DNA from: Psilocybe azurescens
Taxonomy: Eukaryota > Basidiomycota > Agaricomycetes > Agaricales > Agrocybaceae
DNA length: 36,984 nt
Direction: 5' to 3'
Assembly: GCA_023853785.1 (NCBI GenBank)
Contig: JAJIRX010000863.1
Span: 1 to 36,984 of the forward strand
In this document: positions 30,470 through 36,984 of the stretch, one piece after another
Layout: the number at the start of each line of letters is the position of its first letter
Numbering within the stretch: position 1 is the stretch's first letter
Position numbers and translations under genes: made by a program
The notes under the pieces: generated by a model
Databases searched by the model: none
Told to the model about the DNA's origin: nothing
Seen by the model: only the letters and a program-made list of their open reading frames with translations

Positions 30470-31500
30470 TTATATAACTTGGTGTGCAGGGCGCAAAGAC
30501 GATGGCTCTGAGAATCTGGGCGAAAAGGCTCTGAGTATCCTTTAACCATTGAGAATTGGGAACTGAAAAGAAAGCAAGCAAACTGGAGAACTGAAATTTG
30601 GAGCAGGTGCCTGGGTTCGGGTGTGTTATCAACAAGCGTAAGATGAATCGTAATTCGAAGTGTGAAATAAAAACGAATTACAAGAAAGAACGAGGGCGGA
30701 AGAATAGACCACATGCGATGTCGTTTCATGTAGAAACCAAAAGCTTCAACCGAGAAGCTTACCTGTGATGCAAACTTTGAGCTAGGACGCGACGAAAGAC
30801 ATCCCATGATATAGAACGAGGCACACGTCGACAGAGGCTTTGGCATTGAAGGAGTCCAGGTGGGAGCTCAATTATTAATAAGGCTTGTTAGAAGTAAAAA
30901 TCGGGAGAGTGAAACGAGAGATCACAAATTTTCAAGCAAACAATACTACCACTTTAGACAACTATCGAGATGAGCATTAGAGGTGCATGAGCGAAGAGAG
31001 TATGACAGACATTGATGACCAGGAGAGAACACTAGACGTTGGTTGTGATGGTATACCTGGTTTGATACATCAGATCCCATTTTCGTCTCCCTTGCATCTG
31101 ATAATGCGGCGGCTTTCTGCGGGACATTAAGTTGATTAACGTCGTAGATAACATACCAAAGTCGTACAGACCTCAGCTGTTTCCGTAGATCCTGCTTTGA
31201 CTCTTCTACAAGAGCATCGCGACTGGATGCCGATTTCATTGCTCTTCCGGATACAAATTCATATCTTCGAATGACAGGGTAGTTCAGTAACGACTGGCTG
31301 CGGATGAGAAAATAAATATGAGAAAACTACATGGAGGATAGAAGAAGATGACCATGAGTTATTAGGCTCACCAGGCGCAGATAATCTTGGGCGAAGATGA
31401 GATAAAAGAACGAAATAAGGGTAAAAAAAAGACTGAAAGGAAACCTACATGATATGCGATGAACTCGACAGAGATCTTCAGCACTGGTTGGAACAGTTGG
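30470..31500 (-). CDS. Possible multi-exon gene on - strand, copy 2, function unknown
   Basis: Counterpart of 10010-11100. The exon at 31057-31116 is exactly 60 nt as in copy 1, with the same acceptor and donor. The exon upstream (31172 to about 31292) is open here through LLNYPVIRRYEFVSGRAMKS and SSRDALVEESKQDLRKQLR, while copy 1 has one extra base in it. A third exon candidate near 30770-30840 ends at a gtaagc donor; copy 1 has gcaagc there. No domain recognised. Confidence 0.3.
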
Positions 31501-32190
31501 TCGAGGGAACTATGGAGTCACAAGTGCCGGGAAATGTATGATCGGTTGGGTGTTCGAATGGTCTGGGCGAGCGGACAGCAAGAAGGCAGGTAATTAGTAT
31601 GCAAGGAAAATGACGAAAAGAGCAAAGATATCAAAAGGGAGAGGCCGCAAAGGATGAAAATAGCAAAATCGGCGACACGAAGGAAACGTGTAGAAGATGA
31701 ACTTGCTTCCAACGCATACACTGCTCAGCACCCCAAACCACGGACCAGACAGATAACAAGGAACTGAGGTACCTGGTGGAAAGTAGCTGCACACGGCTCT
31801 TAGAGCTTAGAGCCTAGTGAGGTGGGGGCGTATACGATCTCTGCAGATCAACATATCATCGTCGCTGCCATGGATTTTGCAGGCCAGGCGTGGGTGCTGA
31901 GGACTGAGGGACCAGGAAGAGGTGAGTGTCCGCGCAACACTGATAGGGTGCGAGTGCGACGACATTGCACAGATCTTGGCTGGTGCGGGTATGTGTCATG
32001 GGCGACAGTCATAACAAACACGGTTCGGTTGTTAGGTTTTAAATGTTCCCACCTCTGTCGGATCGGTGAGATTTGACCATTTTGTTGTCTCGGACAGCCG
32101 CTAAGTTATCTTAGGATATAGCCTCACAACAGCCGCATGTACGCTGAGGGTACAACAGCTCAACGCTTGTTGTCTCTTGTTTTGATCGAC
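31501..32190. other. Upstream region of the NLR gene, copy 2
   Basis: Conserved counterpart of 11101-11788 with small deletions. No separate gene or clear promoter element recognised. Confidence 0.3.
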
Positions 32191-35100
32191 ATGGCGAAGG
32201 ATAATCCACAGAGTTCCAAGCAGTCCAAGTTCTCCAGCTGGCTTAGAGCCGGGAGCCGGAGGCCAAGTACGACACCCACCCAATCAACATCGTCTCCCCT
32301 TTGGCCTCTTCAACAGCATTCTCGTGGTGAGACTGCTTTGGGTGAGCTCCCTATCATCTCCCCGTTCATACTCTAATCTAAACTCAATGTAGAGTCATCT
32401 ATTGCTACCATTCCAAGTCGTATGCGTCAAATAATCACCTCGCAAACGGCGTACTTACCCCAATCCTAGGTCATCGCACAGCGTTATCTGACGCACTACC
32501 ACCAGCTAGTTTTTCAGTCGTTCAAGGTGATTGATTGTCTGAAGTTATCCCTATCGTCAAACTGATTGTCATCCATAGATGAACCCAAATCTTCAGCCCA
32601 GCAAGCCACGACCACGACTACCTCTCTCGATCAATCTCGTGGTGAGAAGACAGTTACATATTACGTCGATCGGGTATTAACATTCCATAACCTTCCTCAA
32701 GGACTAGAGCAACCCCCAGATGACTGTCAGACAGCGCCAGAGACTGCGTCAAGTACAAAAGATGTCCTAGGGGTAATAGGAAGATCCATCTTGACACTCA
32801 CAGTGAGGCCAGAGATCTTAGACGGAAACCCAGTCAAGATGGCTCTTGGACTTGTGAAGCTGATCATCGAGATCCAAAAGGTTCGGCGTGGTTCTTCATG
32901 CCCACTAACTGACTATTGCCTCAGGCCGTGGCAGACAATATGGATGCCGTCAAACAAAGTCTAACTTCGACGCGCGTTCAGCTGGAGACAGTGGAGAAGG
33001 CACTGGGAGATTGGACGCCGAAGACTCCTCAAGAAGGCCAATGGATAGACCAGTTCAAATTGTACAGTTTACAGTCTTCCCAGCGAGAGTAAATTGACAA
33101 CCATATCATAATTTAGGACCCTTGAAAAGAATTGCACATTGATCGAGCTGAGCAACGAGTGGCTCGTGAGGAAAGTTGCGGACCATGAGGATGAGAAAAC
33201 GCGTATCACGGGAATTTTCGAGCGCATCAGAGAGGCTAGAGTGCAGTTTGAGGTGTGTACTGCCTCTTCCTTTTCGCATCTCCCGTTTTATATCTCTCGT
33301 TTATTTAGCTGGCGATCGGGATTAGAGTCTTTAAGAGTGTGTACGACATGGAGAGGGCACTCAGGGTTCGTATATCGCTTGTTTCGTGCATCTCATGGCT
33401 CACGGTTCCGACAGAAACTCTTGTTCAATGGTCTCACACCCTCGAAGATTGCCGACCACAAATACCACTTAGAGAGCCAAGAAGAGCGCGCGTACGGCGC
33501 GAGGTATGCACGCCAGGAACCCGTGTCCGTATACTGGGCGATATCGTTACTTGGGCTAAGAATACCTCAAGGCAGCCCAAATGTCTACTGGCTCTTTGGT
33601 CAAGCTGGGTCAGGAAAGACTACGATTGGCTATAGTGTTGCTCGTCGCTTCGAGTTCGCTGGCGATCCCAACGACACCATTATCTTGGGAGGAAATTTCT
33701 TCTGCTCGCGACAGTTCGAGGAGAGTCGACTGTCTAAATGCATCATTCGTACGGTCGTGCATCACCTCGCGCACAAATGCAGGGCATTCGCTGACCAGCT
33801 CAGTGACTTCGACACTGTTAATCAGAACGTCCATGCTCAACTTGAGGATCTGCTCATTGCACCCTGGCAGGCGTCCAAACCTGCTAGGTGCCACGATCCA
33901 TCGAAACCATTATTACCTTATTATCATCGATGCCCTGGACGAGATTGATGGGACAGGTGGATCCGAGTTTTTACGAGAGCTCCTGGATGTTATCGACAAA
34001 AACGAAAACCGGCTACAAGGGCTCAAGTTCTTCGTCACACGGCCAGACCCCAACCTTGTCAGACATGTGGACTCTCTCAAGTCGAAGCAACTTTACCGTC
34101 TTGAGGAGGTACCAGAAGCGCAGGACGACATCAGAACATACCTGACGGCTGAACTCCCGCATTTTGCGGGGGTGAAGAGATCGAAGGTCTTGTAGTGCTG
34201 ACGGCCGGATTATTCATCTATGCCGCCACTGTTGTGAAGTACTTAGTAACACGTGGACGGTCGGAGCAGCAGACTTTCTTGAAGACGCTTCTAGCTTCCT
34301 CCAACTCGTTTAACCTGCAACCGTTGTCAAATAGATGCCTTTCACATTGCTCGATACGCTATATTCTCAAATCCTCAACGAAGCTTTTCGTGATTTCATC
34401 CCCGAAGAGAAAGAATGGAAGACCGGCGCAGCATCCTACACACATTCCTCTGTACCGCTGAGCGGACGTCAACCTCTGTTGTTGCCAACCTTCTCTTCAC
34501 TTCGGACTACACTGACGTCGCGGAAAAACTCCTCTCAGACCTCCATGTGCTGTACCGCGAAGATGGCCGAGTCTTACCTTACCACATCTTTTTCTGACTT
34601 CATATTTGATGAGACTCGTTCAGGCAACTTTTGGTGTGATCAAGCGAAGCACCATCGACTTCTCGCCGAGTCCTGCTTTCGGTCAATGAAGGACGGATTG
34701 CTTCAACATAGCATCTATCTCTTCATCATTTATGCTTGATGTAGACAATCCAGGCTTGCGGACGCGGTCAAAGAAAACATCCCTCTTGTCTTGAGCTATT
34801 CTTGCCGGAACTGGAGTTACCATCTCTCCGCAGCCGCATCGACGATTCCAGATGGTCTGCATGACAGCATATCAGATTTCCTGCAACTTCGTGCATTATT
34901 TTGGATCGAGGCGATGAACCTCCTGGGTTTGCGTGGCCTCTGCAATCGATGCTTCGAACAGCATATGACTGGGTTATAAGTTCCCAAGTGAGTTCCATCT
35001 TGGTTAAATATCTCGTGACTGACTTACCGTGCCATTTAGGGCAGCGTTTCATCAGAAAACCTCAGTGAGGCTAGATCTTTTGCGCTATATTTCAGTGGGA

Positions 35101-36984
35101 GCGGTGCTTCGTCGTCGACTCCGCATCTGTACATATCTGCACTGGCAACTTGGCCACGGAACTTGGAACCTTGTCGAGGTTGGAAGACCCACTTTCCAAG
35201 GATTCCTGGTTTCACCAGCGCCTCGCTGGCGGCACACTGTTGATGACTTTAAATGAATAGTCCAGTGAATGCAGTCGCAGTTTCGCCGAATGGAAAACAA
35301 ATTGTCTCTGGCGAGACAATTGGTGCGGGTCTGGGATGTGTCGACGGCGAATTGAAGGTGTTGAAAGGCCATACATTGGTTTATCGGTCGCATTTTCGCC
35401 AATGGCAAACAGATTGTCTCTGCTCTCGCGACAATCGGTGCGGGTCTGGGATGTGTCGACGGGCAATGAATTGAAGGTGAAGGGCCATACATTTCATCAT
35501 CGGTCGCATTTTCGCCAGATGGCAAACAGATTGTCTCTGGCTCTTGACGACGAATCGGCGGGTCTGGGATGTGTCGACGGTGGCAATTGAAGGTGTTGAA
35601 GGGCCATACAAGTTGGGTCACATCAGTCGCATTTTCGCCAGATGGCAAACAGATTGTCTCTGGCTCTCGTGTGATGAATCGGTGCGGGTCTGGGATGTGT
35701 CGACGGGCGACAATTGAAGGTGTTGAAGGCCCATACAGATTGGGTCACATCGGTTCGCATTTTCGCCAGATGGCAAACAGATTGTCTCTGGCTTACAACA
35801 AATCGGTGCGGGTCTGGGATGTGTCGACAGGCGACGATTGAAGGTGTTGAAGGCCATACAATTCAGTCACATCAGTCGCATTTTCGCCAGATGGCAAACA
35901 GATTGTCTCTGGCTCTTACGACAATTCGGTGCGGGTCTGGATGTGTTGACAGGCTGATGAATTGAAGGTGTTGAAGGGCCATACAGGTTGGGTGGTCATG
36001 GTCGCTTTCAGATGGACAGATTGTCTCTGGCTCTGACGACCAATCGGTGCGGGTCTGGGATGTCGACGGGCAATGAATTGAAGGTGTTGAAGGGCCATAC
36101 AAGTGGGTCACATCGGTCGCATTTTTAGATGGCAAACAGATTGTCTCTGGCTCTTGACAAATCGGTGCGGTCTGGGATGTGTCGACGGGCGATGAATGAA
36201 GGTGTTGAAGGGCCATACAGATTCAGTCACATCGGTCGCATTTTGCCAGATGGCAAACAGATTGTCTCTGGCTCGACGACCAATCGGTGCGGGTCTGGGA
36301 TGTGTCGACGGGCGATGAATTGAAGGTGTTGAAGGGCCATACAGATTTGGTCTCATCAGTCGCATTTTCGCCAGATGGCAAACAGATTGCTCTCTGGCTC
36401 ATGTAATCGGTGCGGGTCTGGGATGTGTCGACGGGCGCGAATTGAAGGTGTTGAAGGGCCATACAGATTGGTCGCAGATCGTCGCATTTTCGCCAGATGG
36501 CAAACAGATTGTCTCTGGCTCTACGACGAATCGGTGCGGGTCTGGGATGTGTTGACGGGCGATGAATTGAAGGTGTTGAAGAATGGCCATTGGTCTCATC
36601 GGTCGCATTTCCTGGGATGGCAAACAGATTGTCTCTGTCTGATGACCAATCGGTGCGGGTCTGGATGTGTCGATGGGCGATGAATTGAAGGTGTTGAAGG
36701 GCATACAGTTCGGTCAGATCGGTCGCATTTTCGCCAGATGGCAAACAGATTGTCTCTGGCTCTTACGACACGAAATCGGTGCGGGTCTGGGATGTGTCGA
36801 CGGGCAACAAATTGAAGGTGTTGAAGGGCCATACAGAGTTGGTCAGATCAGTCGCATTTCTTCAGATGGCAAAAGATTGTCTCTGGCTCAGCGACAATTC
36901 TGTGCAGGTTTGGGAGTTTGGATCTCGGTACACCGTGAGACAATATCTGAAAAACACACTGGCTGGCTCTCTCCTGATAGCCAA
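32191..36984 (+). CDS. NACHT-WD40 NLR (STAND) protein, copy 2, disrupted and cut by window edge
   Basis: Same plan as copy 1. Start [20 protein letters not shown]; the intron pattern is conserved. The region after the second intron reads better than in copy 1: [20 protein letters not shown], then [25 protein letters not shown]: the P-loop GQAGSGKTT is at 33598-33624, followed by 269 codons of which about 90 after the P-loop are intact ([40 protein letters not shown]). Walker [21 protein letters not shown] (about 33920-33979) is in a different frame. Then [14 protein letters not shown] and the helical linker lead to about 14 WD40 units (35255-36930). Most units have lost 1-11 bases, so no long WD40 frame survives. 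The last bases match the tail of copy 1 (ENTGWLL-like segment). The two copies complement each other's breaks in the NACHT part. Confidence 0.8.
35255..36930 (+). repeat. WD40-coding tandem array, about 14 units, copy 2
   Basis: The unit is recognisable by gatggcaaacagattgtctc and ggtgcgggtctgggatgtgt, but spacing varies from about 115 to 128 bp instead of 126, because nearly every unit carries small deletions. Examples: gtctgctctcgcgac for gtctctggctct, and ctggatgtgttgac for ctgggatgtgtcgac. Fewer units than the 18 of copy 1. Confidence 0.85.

Larger units (their letters stand above)
25027..36984 (+). repeat. Large direct duplication, copy 2 (runs off the window)
   Basis: Matches 4521 onward with a sharp left boundary. 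Compared with copy 1 it is about 100 bp shorter between the Cdh1 and NLR start codons, mainly through many 1-2 base differences. It ends inside the C-terminal tail of the second NLR gene at the window edge. Confidence 0.9.

Noticed and set aside
1..36984. Uniformly poor sequence as the sole explanation of all frame breaks
   Set aside because: The TRIM LTRs have equal length, the MITE ends match, and 1.5 kb of the copy 1 WD40 array keeps a strict 126 bp period. Some breaks are also shared by both copies or copied among repeats, so at least part of the damage is real.
1..36984. RIP-type mutation of the duplicated copies
   Set aside because: Differences between copies include many indels and transversions. 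By eye there is no excess of C-to-T/G-to-A, though I could not count this systematically.

Overview
The window is nuclear DNA of a filamentous fungus, most likely a mushroom-forming basidiomycete (Agaricomycetes). The evidence is the many 50-80 bp GT-AG introns, the gene families present (NACHT-WD40 NLR proteins with almost identical WD40 repeats, DUF2235 and TPR proteins, an HSPA12-like Hsp70 relative, a Kre9/KNH-like secreted protein) and several small transposable elements. The species cannot be told from the sequence.

The layout is dominated by a large direct duplication with a period of about 20.5 kb. Copy 1 runs from 4521 to about 17379. Copy 2 runs from 25027 to the right edge at 36984, where it is cut off. 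Each copy holds, in order on the + strand: an APC/C activator gene of the Cdh1/Fizzy-related type; a pyrimidine-rich region of about 1.5 kb without recognisable coding; a small secreted Kre9/KNH-like gene with its own TATA box; a stretch of about 2 kb with a 44-residue micro-ORF and a possible multi-exon gene on the - strand; and a NACHT-WD40 NLR gene. The copies differ by scattered substitutions and many 1-4 base indels.

Left of copy 1 (1-4520) lie a degraded DUF2235 (Tle1-like alpha/beta hydrolase) gene and TPR-coding exons on the - strand. They are followed by a 1.74 kb poly(A)-tailed insertion flanked by a 15 bp target-site duplication.

The spacer between the copies (17380-25026) holds AT-rich DNA with an imperfect 124 bp repeat pair, a frameshifted coiled-coil gene on the - strand, a 678 bp MITE with 29 bp inverted repeats, a complete 475 bp TRIM (miniature LTR element) lying 22 bp from the MITE, a multi-exon Hsp70-like gene on the + strand, and a TPR fragment.

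Nearly every protein-coding gene here carries frame breaks. Some breaks are private to one copy, which suggests base-calling or consensus errors, or unpolished haplotypes. Others are shared by both copies or propagated among repeats, which suggests real decay. The two LTRs of the TRIM are exactly equal in length and copy 1 keeps a strict 126 bp WD40 period, so the sequence is not uniformly poor. The most interesting biology is the NLR WD40 array. It shows concerted evolution that has copied a nonsense codon and a frameshift between repeat units, and the repeat is open in several frames, so frame slips are tolerated.
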